Notes: generated from the sequence alone by a model not told the origin. Shown: positions 56,201-64,000, counted from the stretch's first letter. The stretch is DNA of 64,000 nucleotides from a bacterium (GCA_024711295.1 JANJTB010000006.1:62001-126000), one strand, 5' to 3'. Numbers and translations are program-made.

Positions 56201-56450
56201 TTTTATCATCAACTTTTTTGACTTCAGTTTTGATGTCTTTGTGCTTCTGAATTTTATCTCTTTGAATTTCAGCTGCTCTTTTCTCTTTTTTGAACTTTTC
56301 CATAACAAGGTCAACCATCTTTTCATCCAAAGTGGCTGTAGCTTTGTTTTGGATATCGTATCCTTTGAGTTGCAGAAATTCAACAATAGCATCCTTGCCG
56401 ATATTGATTTCGGATGCTATTTTAAATAATTTTACTGTGCCTGAAGCCAT
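53220..56450 (-). CDS. infB: Translation initiation factor IF-2
   Basis: IF-2 is the GTPase that places initiator tRNA on the ribosome. At 1076 residues it is long because of an extended acidic/charged region (about 75-480) between the first IF2_N domain (1-50) and the second (about 508-560). The G domain begins at GHVDHGKT (about 582-589), with DTPGHEAFT and NKIDKADA; domains II-IV follow. The extension contains many His, Glu and Lys and then Lys/Arg-rich blocks such as KRRDKKKKKRKF. It lies 38 bases after nusA and six before rbfA. Confidence 0.97.
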   Translation of the reverse strand: MASGTVKLFKIASEINIGKDAIVEFLQLKGYDIQNKATATLDEKMVDLVMEKFKKEKRAAEIQRDKIQKHKDIKTEVKKVDDKIPHIDKPSHSTITSKKEHEHHTDTPEAHHEIVIDEHIELESPTVIIEQQPVQTENDIVAVETHSSEDIISVVDVPKPEINDSPISQIELPQEVEQILDNKHELDKITEHKPHDIKVDIPHEVKADDSKIEVHIEETKPEVKMEVVADEKTHIPFVEQITTETHSEIQVVETLLDTPAESQPEDTTADDLSEQGVSDDDASSTDTEASQEGKRRDKKKKKRKFDETEPGESPQLKGLTVLGKIDLRPAAPEKPVRPEKKNKHDHKEHDKATKFKKRKHIKGGSDTPAEQTSGNTTTTPKSIPGLIKEKDRIKLAEAQNQSVDKTSKFKDKDAPPATAKAKEVEKEDRKKRKRKKTIREMISQEEVDRAIKETLSGMDGTGFTSQRAKLRMKKRIEREEKEQKIQEEKERDSKVLKISEFVTTGDLANMMNINTSEIILKCMELGLMVTINQRLDKDTITIISDDYGFEVEFLDEKEIQLIDDDIDEEETLEHRPPIVTIMGHVDHGKTSLLDFIRNANVVAGEAGGITQHIGAYSVQMTDGKSITFLDTPGHEAFTAMRARGAQVTDIVILVVAADDSVMPQTIEAISHAKAANVPIIVAINKIDKADANPDRIRQQLADHAVLVEEWGGKYQSVEISAKKGLNIDKLLEKVIIEAEILDLKANHNRNSRGIVIESNMKKGWGSTATIIVQKGTLKVGDPFVSGIHSGRVRALLNERENKIEETGPSTPVIVIGYDGLPEVGDTFIVTNTESEAREIANERKQLKREQDMRKVRHMTLDQISAQIQIGGVRELNLVLKGDVAGSVEALSDSLQKLSRDEVRVAILHKGVGPITETDVMLAAASNAVVIGFNVNPTGKARKAAENELVDIRIYDIIYDCLNEIQLALEGLLAPEYKEEVVATVEVRKTFKVSRIGTIAGCFVKSGKISRNDKVRVLRDGFSEFEGTIASLKRGKDDVKDVDTGFECGIQLNGYNDIIEGDIVEAFKVIEIKRKFK

Positions 56451-56488
56451 AATTTAATTTTCTTTCTTATTTAAGTTGTTTCTTAATT

Positions 56489-57808
56489 CTAATTTTCAAA
56501 TGATTTAATTCTATCTACAATTTCTTTTGATTCGGATTCATCAAATTCTACAAGCATTATGAGTCTAAGCTCAATAAGCTTATCTTTTGTCATACCTTCT
56601 AATGCTAAAAGTTCTTCAGGTTCTGATTCGAGAAATTCACGAGCGGTTTCAACACCAAATTCGCTCACTTTTTCGAATAATTCATCTCCAAACTCAACTT
56701 TGAATTCAGACAATTCGATATCCTCATCACCGGCTTTATTAAGGACAATATTGAATCCTGTAAGCATTGATGCGAGTCTTACGTTCTGACCGCCTCTTCC
56801 CAAAGCTAAAGGAACCTGTTCATCAGAAACTACAACGTTGGCTGTTCTTGTGTCAGCATCAACACTAATCTCTGTTACTTTAGCAGGTGAAAGTGCTCTG
56901 GAAATAAAAATATCAGGATTATCAGAATATTCAATTAAGTCAATATTTTCGTTGTTTAACTCTCTTACAATAGAGTGAATTCTGATTCCTTTCATACCCA
57001 CACAAGCACCAACCGGGTCAACACGATCATCATAGGATAGTACTGCAACTTTTGATCTCTCACCTGGGTCTCTGGCAATTGCTTTTATCTGGATTATTCC
57101 GTCATAGATTTCAGGTATTTCTATTTCGAATAGTTTTGCCAAAAATTCATTACTTGATCTAGATAAAATTATTTCAGGTTGTCCACCCATGCCATGTCTT
57201 TTTACTTCTTTGACAATTGCTTTGATGGATTGGTTTTTCTTATATTTATAAGGCTCATTTGGAATTTGTTCTTCTCTTGGAAGGCGCATTTCAATTTTGT
57301 TGTGGAGCACCAATAAATCATGTCTTCTTATTTGATAAATTTCACCAACAATTACTTCATTAACTTTTGATGCGTATTCACGATATACATTATCTTTTTC
57401 AACATCGCGAATCCTTTGATTAAGGTTTTGTGAAGCAAGCGTAACAAGTCTTCGTCCAAAACTGTCAGCAATGTTATCCAGAGTAATTTCTTCAATAAAG
57501 TCATCACCTAATTCAACAGGCTCTTCACTGTATTTACGGGCTTCTTCAAGAGAAATTTGCAGTACATCATCCTCGACTACCTCCACAATTTCTCTCATAA
57601 GATATATTTCTATATCTCCTTTGTCCATATTCACAATTATCTCGAAATTAGCCTCCTGGCCATATTTCTTTCTTATAATCATTGATAATGTTTCTTCAAG
57701 GATACCCTGGAGTAAATCTCTATCAATGCTTTTGTGTTTTGCCATTTCGGTAAAGGCTTCAACAATAACCCTTTTGTCGATTTTATGTTTGGCTTTTCTT
57801 CTTGCCAT
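56489..57808 (-). CDS. nusA: Transcription termination/antitermination factor NusA
   Basis: NusA binds RNA polymerase and affects pausing, termination and antitermination. The 439-residue protein has the NusA N-terminal domain (about 5-130), S1 (about 150-215, VIVGEIYQIRR), two KH domains (about 215-360; VGACVGMKGIRIHSI and LALGRGGQNVRLAS) and a helix-hairpin-helix tail (about 385-435). It is the first gene of the operon. The rimP gene, usually upstream, is not here: the next gene is divergent glutaryl-CoA dehydrogenase. A terminator-like hairpin lies about 45 bases upstream. Confidence 0.96.
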   Translation of the reverse strand: MARRKAKHKIDKRVIVEAFTEMAKHKSIDRDLLQGILEETLSMIIRKKYGQEANFEIIVNMDKGDIEIYLMREIVEVVEDDVLQISLEEARKYSEEPVELGDDFIEEITLDNIADSFGRRLVTLASQNLNQRIRDVEKDNVYREYASKVNEVIVGEIYQIRRHDLLVLHNKIEMRLPREEQIPNEPYKYKKNQSIKAIVKEVKRHGMGGQPEIILSRSSNEFLAKLFEIEIPEIYDGIIQIKAIARDPGERSKVAVLSYDDRVDPVGACVGMKGIRIHSIVRELNNENIDLIEYSDNPDIFISRALSPAKVTEISVDADTRTANVVVSDEQVPLALGRGGQNVRLASMLTGFNIVLNKAGDEDIELSEFKVEFGDELFEKVSEFGVETAREFLESEPEELLALEGMTKDKLIELRLIMLVEFDESESKEIVDRIKSFEN

Positions 57809-57847
57809 GTTCAGTATTATTATTAGGTGAAAAAAATACTTTATAAT

Positions 57848-57876
57848 AAAAATGGGCTTTTGTGAGCCCAGTTTTT
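57848..57876. terminator. Terminator-like hairpin in the nusA leader (possible attenuator)
   Basis: A 6-bp stem TGGGCT (57853-57858) / AGCCCA (57865-57870) has a 6-base loop. On the minus strand it is followed at once by five T (57852-57848), forming an intrinsic terminator about 40 bases before the nusA start. On the plus strand it is also followed by TTTTT. No minus-strand gene lies upstream that would need terminating. Confidence 0.6.
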
Positions 57877-57886
57877 AATTGACTTA

Positions 57887-57918
57887 CAAAAGTAACGATT
57901 TTACTTGAGATAATCAAG
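57887..57918 (-). promoter_or_regulatory. Candidate promoter of the nusA operon
   Basis: On the minus strand, TACTTTTG (57894-57887) matches the TAnnTTTG element exactly and CTTG (57918-57915) lies 20 bases upstream, close to the -33 TTTG. Transcription would start near 57880, about 10 bases before the terminator-like hairpin. Confidence 0.45.
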
Positions 57919-57992
57919 AAATTATTGATTTTAAACAGTATATTTCAGTATTTTTGCAATAATCAAATTTGATAATCATAAAGAAAAAAAAT

Positions 57993-59150
57993 ATGAAGAA
58001 CACAGATTTCTTTGATATAAAAAGCTTGTTAACTGAAGAACATAAACTATTCATTGACTCATTATCAGATTTTGTAGATATTGAGATACTGCCGGTAATT
58101 GAGGAGCATTTTCTTGAAGGTACATACCCTTCAGAACTGACATTAAAACTTGCTGAATTAGGCATTTTTGGTATTACCATACCTCAAGAATATGGTGGTG
58201 CAGGGGCTGATTATTTAATGTATGGACTTGCTATGCAGGAGTTGGAAAGGGGAGACTCGGCAATAAGGTCTTTTGCATCAGTCCAAAGTTCATTAGTAAT
58301 GTATCCAATTTATAAATATGGATCAGAAAATCAAAAAAATAAGTGGCTGCCTAAGCTTGCAAGTGCTGAAAGTATAGGTTGTTTTGGTCTTACTGAACCT
58401 GATTTCGGTTCTAATCCTGCCGGTATGCTGACAAATGCAGTCAAAACCAGATCCGGTTACTTACTTAATGGCGCTAAAATGTGGATTACAAATGGTACAC
58501 TTGCCGATATTGCCATTGTATGGGCAAAATTAGATGGTATTGTACACGGATTTTTAGTTGAAAAAGGTACACCCGGATTTTCAGCTCCGGAAATGAAAGG
58601 AAAGCACTCATTAAGAGCTTCTGTAACATCTGAATTAATTTTTCAGGACTGTGAAATTCCAGAGGAAAATATCTTAAATATTTCTGGGCTTAAAGGACCT
58701 CTAAGCTGTCTAACTCAGGCAAGATATGGGATTGCATGGGGTGCTGTTGGTGCAGCAATAGCTGTTTACGAATCGGCTGTTGAATATTCAAAAACAAGAA
58801 TTCAATTTGGTAAACCTATTGGAGCATTTCAGCTTGTGCAAGAAAAACTTGCATATATGCTTACAGAAATATCAAAAGCTCAATTAATTAATTTCAGACT
58901 TGCGCAATTGATGGATGGTGGTAATGCTACACCTCAACATGTATCGTTTGCTAAAAGAAACAACGTTCGAATGGCACTCGATTGCGCAAGAATTGCAAGA
59001 GAAATTCATGGTGCAAATGGTATCTTGAGCGAATATCCTGTTATGAGGCATGCCGCAAACCTTGAATCAGTACTTACTTATGAAGGTACTCATGATATAC
59101 ATACCCTGATTCTTGGTCAGCATATTACAGGTATTGCTGCATATGAGTAA
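57993..59150 (+). CDS. gcdH: Glutaryl-CoA dehydrogenase
   Basis: This flavoenzyme of the acyl-CoA dehydrogenase family oxidises and decarboxylates glutaryl-CoA to crotonyl-CoA. The 385-residue protein shows the GCDH-specific residues Arg92 in IRSFASVQSSLVM and the catalytic Glu364 in LTYEGTHDIHTLILG, plus the FAD-binding FGLTEPDFGSN, MWITNG and RIQFGKPI. A TTG at 57969 would add eight residues; the ATG at 57993 fits better. It is divergent from nusA and ends at a terminator. No electron-transfer flavoprotein genes are nearby. Confidence 0.92.
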   Translation: MKNTDFFDIKSLLTEEHKLFIDSLSDFVDIEILPVIEEHFLEGTYPSELTLKLAELGIFGITIPQEYGGAGADYLMYGLAMQELERGDSAIRSFASVQSSLVMYPIYKYGSENQKNKWLPKLASAESIGCFGLTEPDFGSNPAGMLTNAVKTRSGYLLNGAKMWITNGTLADIAIVWAKLDGIVHGFLVEKGTPGFSAPEMKGKHSLRASVTSELIFQDCEIPEENILNISGLKGPLSCLTQARYGIAWGAVGAAIAVYESAVEYSKTRIQFGKPIGAFQLVQEKLAYMLTEISKAQLINFRLAQLMDGGNATPQHVSFAKRNNVRMALDCARIAREIHGANGILSEYPVMRHAANLESVLTYEGTHDIHTLILGQHITGIAAYE

Positions 59151-59207
59151 GGAGTAATTTATTGAGCGAGAGAATAGATTTTATTATTTTAAAGTGACAA
59201 TATAATG

Positions 59208-59249
59208 AAAAATCCATATAATTGATTTTTGCCAATATATGGATTTTTT
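59208..59249 (+). terminator. Intrinsic terminator of the glutaryl-CoA dehydrogenase gene
   Basis: A 13-bp AT-rich stem (59208-59220 with 59236-59248) has a 15-base loop and ends in a T run (59244-59249). It lies about 57 bases after the dehydrogenase stop and 52 before the convergent gcvPB end. Confidence 0.75.
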
Positions 59250-59300
59250 GATTGATTATAATGGTATTCTCTATTTACCTTTTTTAATTCTAATTCAGAA

Positions 59301-60749
59301 CTATTCCGATTTCCATCTAATATTAAGTTTACGTGCAGCTAGGGCGTCGTCAACCCTTCTTATTGGTGTATTCAATGGTGCAGACGTTACTAAATCCGGG
59401 TTAGTTCTTGCTTCCTCTGCTATTAGATTCATTACCTCAGCAAATCGCTCCAAATTTTCAACAGATTCAGTTTCAGTCGGTTCGATAAGCATACATTCAT
59501 GAACAATTAGCGGGAAGTAAATTGTTGGAGCATGAAATCCATAGTCAAGCAATCTTTTTGCAATGTCCTTGGCACTTACTCCAAGTTCTTTCTGATAATC
59601 GGCACTGAGAACAAACTCATGCATACCGTTTTCCTGATATGGGAATTTATAATTGTCTTTTATCAATGAACGAATATAGTTGGCATTCAGGATTGCATTT
59701 TCACTCACTTTTCGCAAACCTTCAGCTCCATGCATTCTGATATAAGTGTATGCACGTGTGTACATTCCGAAGTTACCCCAAAACGAATGAACTTTACCGA
59801 TAGATTGAGGTTTATCAATATTCATCACAAACTTGTCGCCATTCTTTTCGATTTGTGGTATTGGCAGAAATGGTACCAGTCTTTCACTTACACAAACAGG
59901 ACCAGAACCGGGACCACCACCACCATGAGGAGTAGAGAAAGTCTTATGTAGATTAATATGTACGCAGTCGAATCCCATATCGCCGGGTCTTGCAATACCT
60001 AACAAAGCATTAAGATTTGCACCGTCCATATAAGTTAGACCACCACAGCCGCGAACCAACTCATTGATTTGTAATATTTCTTTTTCGAATATACCGACTG
60101 TATTTGGATTGGTTAACATAAAACCTGCAATATCATCACCAATTTTTGATTTCAAATCATCAAGGTCAACTCGTCCTTGTTCATTTGATTTTAATTCAAC
60201 TATTTGGAATCCTGCAATAGCTGCAGATGCAGGATTTGTTCCATGAGCAGCATCAGGAATAAGAATTTTTGTACGTTTTGTGTTCCCATGTGCTTTATGG
60301 TATGCACGAAACATCAAAATACCTGTTAATTCACCTTGCGAACCGGCTGCTGGTTGCAAAGTAACACCCTGTAATCCTGTCACTTCTTTGAGCGCTTCAC
60401 CAAGCTCGTACATTACTTGAAGTGCCCCTTGACTATAATCTGCATCTGACAAAGGGTGCAATTCACTAAATCCCGGTAGGGAAGAAGTAAGTTCATTAAC
60501 TTTTGGATTATATTTCATAGTGCATGATCCGAGAGGATACAAACCCATCTCGATGTTGTAATTTAAGTGTGAAAGCCTAAGAAAATGACGAGCCACCTCA
60601 TTTTCGCTTATTTCTGGAAGGTTAGCATCGTTTTTTCTGATTAACTTATCGGGTAATAACGAATTAACATCTTTTGCTTCGACATCAAGCTGAGGCAAAG
60701 TATATCCTTTTCGTCCGCTTCTGCTTTTTTCGAATATCAACTGTTCCAT
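59301..60749 (-). CDS. gcvPB: Glycine dehydrogenase (decarboxylating) subunit 2
   Basis: This is the catalytic, PLP-containing half of the split P-protein of the glycine cleavage system, 482 residues. The PLP lysine is in [20 protein letters not shown]; other motifs are [31 protein letters not shown] and [16 protein letters not shown]. The partner subunit GcvPA and the H and T proteins are not in the window. It lies 28 bases after rnc on the same strand and may be transcribed with it. Confidence 0.95.
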   Translation of the reverse strand: MEQLIFEKSRSGRKGYTLPQLDVEAKDVNSLLPDKLIRKNDANLPEISENEVARHFLRLSHLNYNIEMGLYPLGSCTMKYNPKVNELTSSLPGFSELHPLSDADYSQGALQVMYELGEALKEVTGLQGVTLQPAAGSQGELTGILMFRAYHKAHGNTKRTKILIPDAAHGTNPASAAIAGFQIVELKSNEQGRVDLDDLKSKIGDDIAGFMLTNPNTVGIFEKEILQINELVRGCGGLTYMDGANLNALLGIARPGDMGFDCVHINLHKTFSTPHGGGGPGSGPVCVSERLVPFLPIPQIEKNGDKFVMNIDKPQSIGKVHSFWGNFGMYTRAYTYIRMHGAEGLRKVSENAILNANYIRSLIKDNYKFPYQENGMHEFVLSADYQKELGVSAKDIAKRLLDYGFHAPTIYFPLIVHECMLIEPTETESVENLERFAEVMNLIAEEARTNPDLVTSAPLNTPIRRVDDALAARKLNIRWKSE

Positions 60750-60777
60750 ATATTTCCAATTCTAAAAAATTATAGTT

Positions 60778-61617
60778 TTATAAATTATTTAATGCGACAG
60801 ATGCCGCTTTTTGTTCAGCTTCTTTTTTGTTTTTACCTGTACCGGTACCTTTTATTTCACCCTCAATCAAAACCCCTACAACAAACTCTTTATCATGAGG
60901 AGGTCCTGATTCTTCGATTACCTGATAAATCGGCGCTTTTTTACCGTTTTTTTGCACAATTTCCAGTAATTTACTCTTATAATTATTATCTTCGAGCATG
61001 CTTGATTTGAAGATAATAGGTATAAGGGTATTTACAATAAAATCCGTGGCTTCTTTGTACCCCGAATCTAAATAAATTGCTGCAATAATTGCTTCGACGG
61101 CATCAGACAAAATTGAGTCTATTCCAGCCTTAAGATTTTTTTCGACACCATGGCTTACTCTCAAATACTTTTCAAGCTCAAGCTCTTTAGCACAAAATGC
61201 CAAAGCAAATCTATTCACCATCATTGACCTTAGTTTCGTAAGAGAACCTTCAAGTTCATTAGAATAGTTCGCAAACAAATAATCGGTTACAACCATATTT
61301 AAAACAGCATCGCCTAAAAATTCAAGTCTTTCGTTTGAATTAAATTTATCAAACGAAAGAACTTGAAGATAAGACCTATGTGTCAGAGCCTGCTCAAAAA
61401 TTGCAACATTATTGATTTTTGTTTTGAATTTTTCTTCCAAAATAACTTTTAAATTATCATCTAAAAAGCCAATTGGTTTAAAATTCTTCTTCGACTCTTC
61501 CTTTATTTTTTCATGGTCGATATTCTGCTTACTGAATAAATTGTCATATATATGCTTGAATAATGTTTTTACATTAGCAACCACAATAATGATTATCCTT
61601 TGTAAGCTTTGAAACAC
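60778..61617 (-). CDS. rnc: Ribonuclease III
   Basis: RNase III cuts double-stranded RNA, including rRNA precursors. The signature NERLEFLGDAVLNMV is at about 88-102, followed by a second catalytic segment LSDAVEAIIAAIYLDSGY and a C-terminal dsRNA-binding domain (about 205-278). The 279-residue form starts at a GTG (61617) inside the end of fabF, overlapping it by 25 bases. A GTG at 61584 just after the fabF stop would shorten it by 11 residues. In either case the first 50 residues precede the usual RNase III core. It is in the usual fab-rnc order. Confidence 0.94.
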   Translation of the reverse strand: MFQSLQRIIIIVVANVKTLFKHIYDNLFSKQNIDHEKIKEESKKNFKPIGFLDDNLKVILEEKFKTKINNVAIFEQALTHRSYLQVLSFDKFNSNERLEFLGDAVLNMVVTDYLFANYSNELEGSLTKLRSMMVNRFALAFCAKELELEKYLRVSHGVEKNLKAGIDSILSDAVEAIIAAIYLDSGYKEATDFIVNTLIPIIFKSSMLEDNNYKSKLLEIVQKNGKKAPIYQVIEESGPPHDKEFVVGVLIEGEIKGTGTGKNKKEAEQKAASVALNNL

Positions 61618-62852
61618 AATGACGCATTATGCCCGCCAAAACCAAATGTATTGCTGATTGCAGCTCTGATTTCTTTATCAATAGCTTTATTCGGAACATA
61701 GTTCAAATCGCAATCAGGATCAGGAGTTTGGTAATTGATTGTAGGTGGTATTTTTGATTTATGAATTGCCATGGCTGTAGCAATAGCTTCAATAGCACCT
61801 GCTGCTCCTAAAAGATGACCTGTCATAGACTTCGTTGAAGAGACAGCTAGATTATAAGCATGATCTCCAAAAACAGTTCTTATGGCAGAACTTTCGTTTC
61901 TGTCATTAAATGGTGTTGAAGTACCATGAGCATTAATATAATCTATATCTTCAGGATTAAGTCCTGCATCTTTGATAGCAAGTGACATTGATCTAACTGC
62001 ACCTTCACCACCAGGAGCCGGTTGAGTGATGTGGAAAGCATCATCAGTAAGACCGATACCGGCAAATTCACAATAGATCTTTGCACCACGTTTTTTTGCG
62101 TGTTCTTCAGTTTCAAGGATGAGGATACCAGCACCTTCGCCAATAACAAATCCATCTCTGTCTATATCAAATGGGCGACTTGCTTTTGAAGGTTCTTCAT
62201 TCCTTGTTGATAATGCCTTCATTGCATTAAATCCACCAACACCCATCGGGCAAACAACAGCTTCGCTGCCTCCGGCAATAATCATATCTGCATCACCTCT
62301 CTGGAGTATCATCAAAGCATCAGCCAAAGAATGGGAAGATGTAGCACAAGCTGAAACAGTAGCATAATTAGGACCTTTGAGACCCCACTTAATAGCTACA
62401 TGACCTGCTGCTATATCTGAAATAAGCATAGGTACAAAAAATGGTGATATTCTATCAGGTTTGCCACCACGTTCGTATAGATTCTGTTGTTGATGGTGAT
62501 ATGTCCACATACCGCCAATACCAGACCCAATTATTACGCCAATTCTTTCTTTGTCTAATTCATCAAAATTAATGTTTGCATCCTCGACAGCCATAGTTGC
62601 AGAAGAAAGGGCATACTGTGTAAATAAGTCCATTCTTTGTGCTTCTTTTGCGTTAATATGTAGTGTCGGATCATAGTTCTTTACTTCACAGGCAAATTGA
62701 GTTCGGAAGTCTGATGCATCAAACTTTGTGATTGGTGCACCACCGCTTCTTCCTTCAATAAGTCCATTCCAATATTCGGAAAGGCTGTTTCCAATAGGAG
62801 TTACTGCTCCCATACCTGTAACAACAACCTTTGGGAAATTATATCTCGGCAT
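61593..62852 (-). CDS. fabF: 3-oxoacyl-[ACP] synthase II
   Basis: FabF condenses malonyl-ACP with acyl-ACP in fatty-acid elongation. The 419-residue length is typical. The active-site Cys lies in TVSACATSSHSL; the two catalytic histidines are in NAHGTSTPFND and KSMTGHLLGAAGA. VVVTGMGAVTPIGN begins the thiolase-like fold. It follows acpP by 25 bases and overlaps rnc. Confidence 0.97.
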   Translation of the reverse strand: MPRYNFPKVVVTGMGAVTPIGNSLSEYWNGLIEGRSGGAPITKFDASDFRTQFACEVKNYDPTLHINAKEAQRMDLFTQYALSSATMAVEDANINFDELDKERIGVIIGSGIGGMWTYHHQQQNLYERGGKPDRISPFFVPMLISDIAAGHVAIKWGLKGPNYATVSACATSSHSLADALMILQRGDADMIIAGGSEAVVCPMGVGGFNAMKALSTRNEEPSKASRPFDIDRDGFVIGEGAGILILETEEHAKKRGAKIYCEFAGIGLTDDAFHITQPAPGGEGAVRSMSLAIKDAGLNPEDIDYINAHGTSTPFNDRNESSAIRTVFGDHAYNLAVSSTKSMTGHLLGAAGAIEAIATAMAIHKSKIPPTINYQTPDPDCDLNYVPNKAIDKEIRAAISNTFGFGGHNASLCFKAYKG

Positions 62853-62877
62853 AGCCTACCCGTCGTTACTTAATAAA

Positions 62878-63111
62878 TTATTGACGTTGTTCTAAATATG
62901 AAATAACCTGACCTACGGTCTGGATTTTTTCAGCATCGCTGTCTTCGATTGTTATATCGAACTCTTTTTCGAATTCCATGATGAGCTCAACTGTGTCTAA
63001 AGAGTCTGCACCCAAGTCTTTTGTGAATGAAGCTTCATCAGTAATCTGTGATTTTTCGACACCAAGTTTTTTTACTATGATATCTGTTACTCTGTTTCTG
63101 TAATCTGACAT
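62878..63111 (-). CDS. acpP: Acyl carrier protein
   Basis: The 77-residue protein carries growing acyl chains on 4'-phosphopantetheine at Ser37 in [10 protein letters not shown]. It is acidic and helical as expected. The ATG at 63111 is preceded by TTGGAG, a good ribosome site. A start at 63138 would add nine residues and lies in non-coding-like sequence. It is between fabG and fabF. Confidence 0.96.
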   Translation of the reverse strand: MSDYRNRVTDIIVKKLGVEKSQITDEASFTKDLGADSLDTVELIMEFEKEFDITIEDSDAEKIQTVGQVISYLEQRQ

Positions 63112-63156
63112 GTTTTCTCCAATAAAAAAATTAAACAAAAAAATATATAAAAAAAA

Positions 63157-63891
63157 TTACATTGCTAAGCCGCCATCAACGTGAAGTACTTGTCCGGTAA
63201 TGTATTTTGCACCATCACCTGCAAAAAATAATACTACATCAGCAATTTCATCAGTACTTGCTACACGTTTGAGTGGGATATTATTTACAAAAAATTCCTT
63301 TTGTTCATCAGTTAATTTACCGGTCATTTCTGTATCAACATAACCCGGAGATATTAAATTAACATTAATGTTTCTGGAAGCTAATTCTTTGGCTACAGAC
63401 TTGGTTAATCCTACCATTCCGGACTTAGATGCAGAATAATTAACCTGTCCGGGATTTCCTATTGTTCCAACGATAGAGCCGATATTGATTATTCTGCCTG
63501 AGCGTTGGCTCATCATTGTTCTTGATACTGCCTTAATGCAGTTAAATGAACCTTTGAGATTGATATCAATAACTGTATCCCAATCTGACTCTGTCATTCT
63601 AATCAAAAGGTTATCTTTGGTAACACCTGCATTATTCACCAATACATCAATTTTACCTTCTTTTTTTGCAATTTCACCAATTGCAGATGTAACTGATTCC
63701 AAATTGGATACATCAACTTGCATAAAATTGATTTTGTCTGTTAAATCATTATTTTCATGAAATTCGTTTTTGCTCTGTGGAATATTTCTGCCGAATGCAT
63801 ATACTATACAGCCCTGACCGGCAAAAGCCAAGCTTATTGCTTTTCCAATACCTCTTATTCCGCCTGTTACTATTATTACTTTATCTTTCAA
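63157..63891 (-). CDS. fabG: 3-oxoacyl-[ACP] reductase
   Basis: FabG reduces beta-ketoacyl-ACP with NADPH. The 244-residue short-chain dehydrogenase has VTGGIRGIGKAI at the N terminus, NNAGVT in the middle, the catalytic Ser in INIGSIVG and YSASKSG as the YxxxK pair. The C terminus, GQVLHVDGGLAM, is complete. It is preceded on the same strand by the end of another gene, likely fabD. Confidence 0.96.
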   Translation of the reverse strand: MKDKVIIVTGGIRGIGKAISLAFAGQGCIVYAFGRNIPQSKNEFHENNDLTDKINFMQVDVSNLESVTSAIGEIAKKEGKIDVLVNNAGVTKDNLLIRMTESDWDTVIDINLKGSFNCIKAVSRTMMSQRSGRIINIGSIVGTIGNPGQVNYSASKSGMVGLTKSVAKELASRNINVNLISPGYVDTEMTGKLTDEQKEFFVNNIPLKRVASTDEIADVVLFFAGDGAKYITGQVLHVDGGLAM

Positions 63892-63938
63892 AATATTTAC
63901 CTTAAAATAAAATGTAAATTTAGCAAAAAAATCTCAAT

Positions 63939-64000
63939 TTAAAAATACTTTTCTACATCTTCGGGTTTATCGCACCCCAAAATTTCAATTTCTTGCAATG
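63939..64000 (-). CDS. C-terminal end of an upstream fab-cluster gene (probably fabD)
   Basis: A frame that is open from the right edge ends at TAA 63939-63941 and reads LQEIEILGCDKPEDVEKYF. The position, 47 bases before fabG, is where fabD (malonyl-CoA:ACP transacylase) usually lies. The acidic -KPEDVEK- end resembles FabD C termini. The piece is too short to be sure. Confidence 0.45.
   Translation of the reverse strand, partial: LQEIEILGCDKPEDVEKYF

Noticed and set aside
53251-56429. Several open frames antisense to infB, some over 100 codons
   Set aside because: They are shadows of the infB codon pattern, have no ribosome site or family match and show low-complexity composition.
1-64000. 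tRNA, rRNA, CRISPR, insertion sequence or prophage genes
   Set aside because: Reading both strands for T-loop motifs, regularly spaced repeats, transposases and integrases gave none; a covariance search such as tRNAscan would settle the tRNA point.

Overview
The window is AT-rich, gene-dense bacterial chromosome with ordinary single-copy housekeeping genes. I saw no tRNA or rRNA gene, insertion sequence, integrase, phage gene or CRISPR array. Several features point to the Bacteroidota/Chlorobi (FCB) group, perhaps an Ignavibacteria- or Kapabacteria-like lineage. These are a secreted protein with a type IX secretion C-terminal sorting domain, a SprE/PorW-like TPR lipoprotein, L-lysine 6-transaminase of the Lat type, and TAnnTTTG-type -7 promoter elements ahead of pyk and nusA. 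This placement is inference; no marker gene search could be run.

Layout. 1-3.8 kb: a very large multi-PAS/GAF hybrid histidine kinase that enters from the left edge and is interrupted by one in-frame TGA. 4.0-6.5 kb: a three-gene run of two predicted outer-membrane proteins flanking a glycerophosphodiesterase-like lipoprotein. 6.5-7.9 kb (minus): CoA-binding protein and NlpE-META lipoprotein. 8.0-13.5 kb: sirtuin, acpS, GNAT, LolA-like protein and a two-permease/one-ATPase LolCDE/MacB-type ABC exporter, closely packed. 13.5-15.8 kb (minus): malic enzyme with a phosphotransacetylase-like domain. 16.2-19.7 kb: a respiratory module (Tat-exported four-cluster ferredoxin, NrfD-like membrane protein, 13-heme cytochrome c) closed by a strong terminator. 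19.8-21.2 kb: pyruvate kinase. 21.2-26.8 kb (minus): an envelope pair with Cys motifs, the SprE/PorW-like lipoprotein and an unusual GH13-like protein. 26.9-28.4 kb: a DsbD-alpha-like protein and a redoxin. 28.5-29.8 kb (minus): lysine 6-transaminase. 30.2-31.9 kb: glutaminyl-tRNA synthetase. 32-36 kb (minus): a DUF4349 lipoprotein and two glycosyltransferases, one an internal GT2-TPR duplication. 36.1-41.1 kb: T9SS-secreted propeller protein, purD and a membrane protein. 41-46 kb: STAS protein, heptosyltransferase-like GT9, NtrC-type regulator, lipoprotein and gltX. 46-51 kb (minus): tocopherol-cyclase-like protein, DUF2723 membrane protein, TylF-like methyltransferase and NhaD-type antiporter. 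51.2-57.8 kb (minus): nusA-infB-rbfA-truB-ribF. 58-59.2 kb: glutaryl-CoA dehydrogenase. 59.3-64 kb (minus): gcvPB, then the fatty-acid cluster (fabD fragment)-fabG-acpP-fabF-rnc.

How it fits together. Lysine transaminase and glutaryl-CoA dehydrogenase suggest lysine catabolism through aminoadipate and glutaryl-CoA. The sirtuin carries the YxxR signature linked to removal of acidic acyl groups. The ferredoxin/NrfD/multiheme set looks like a quinone-to-periplasm electron conduit without its own catalytic subunit. Many genes serve the envelope: lipoproteins, glycosyltransferases, the ABC exporter and T9SS-linked proteins.

Most notable signals: the respiratory module, the interrupted sensor kinase, the terminator-like hairpin just upstream of nusA, the duplicated GT2-TPR protein, the GH13-like protein with altered catalytic motifs, and the GSFSGA variant in the sigma-54 activator.
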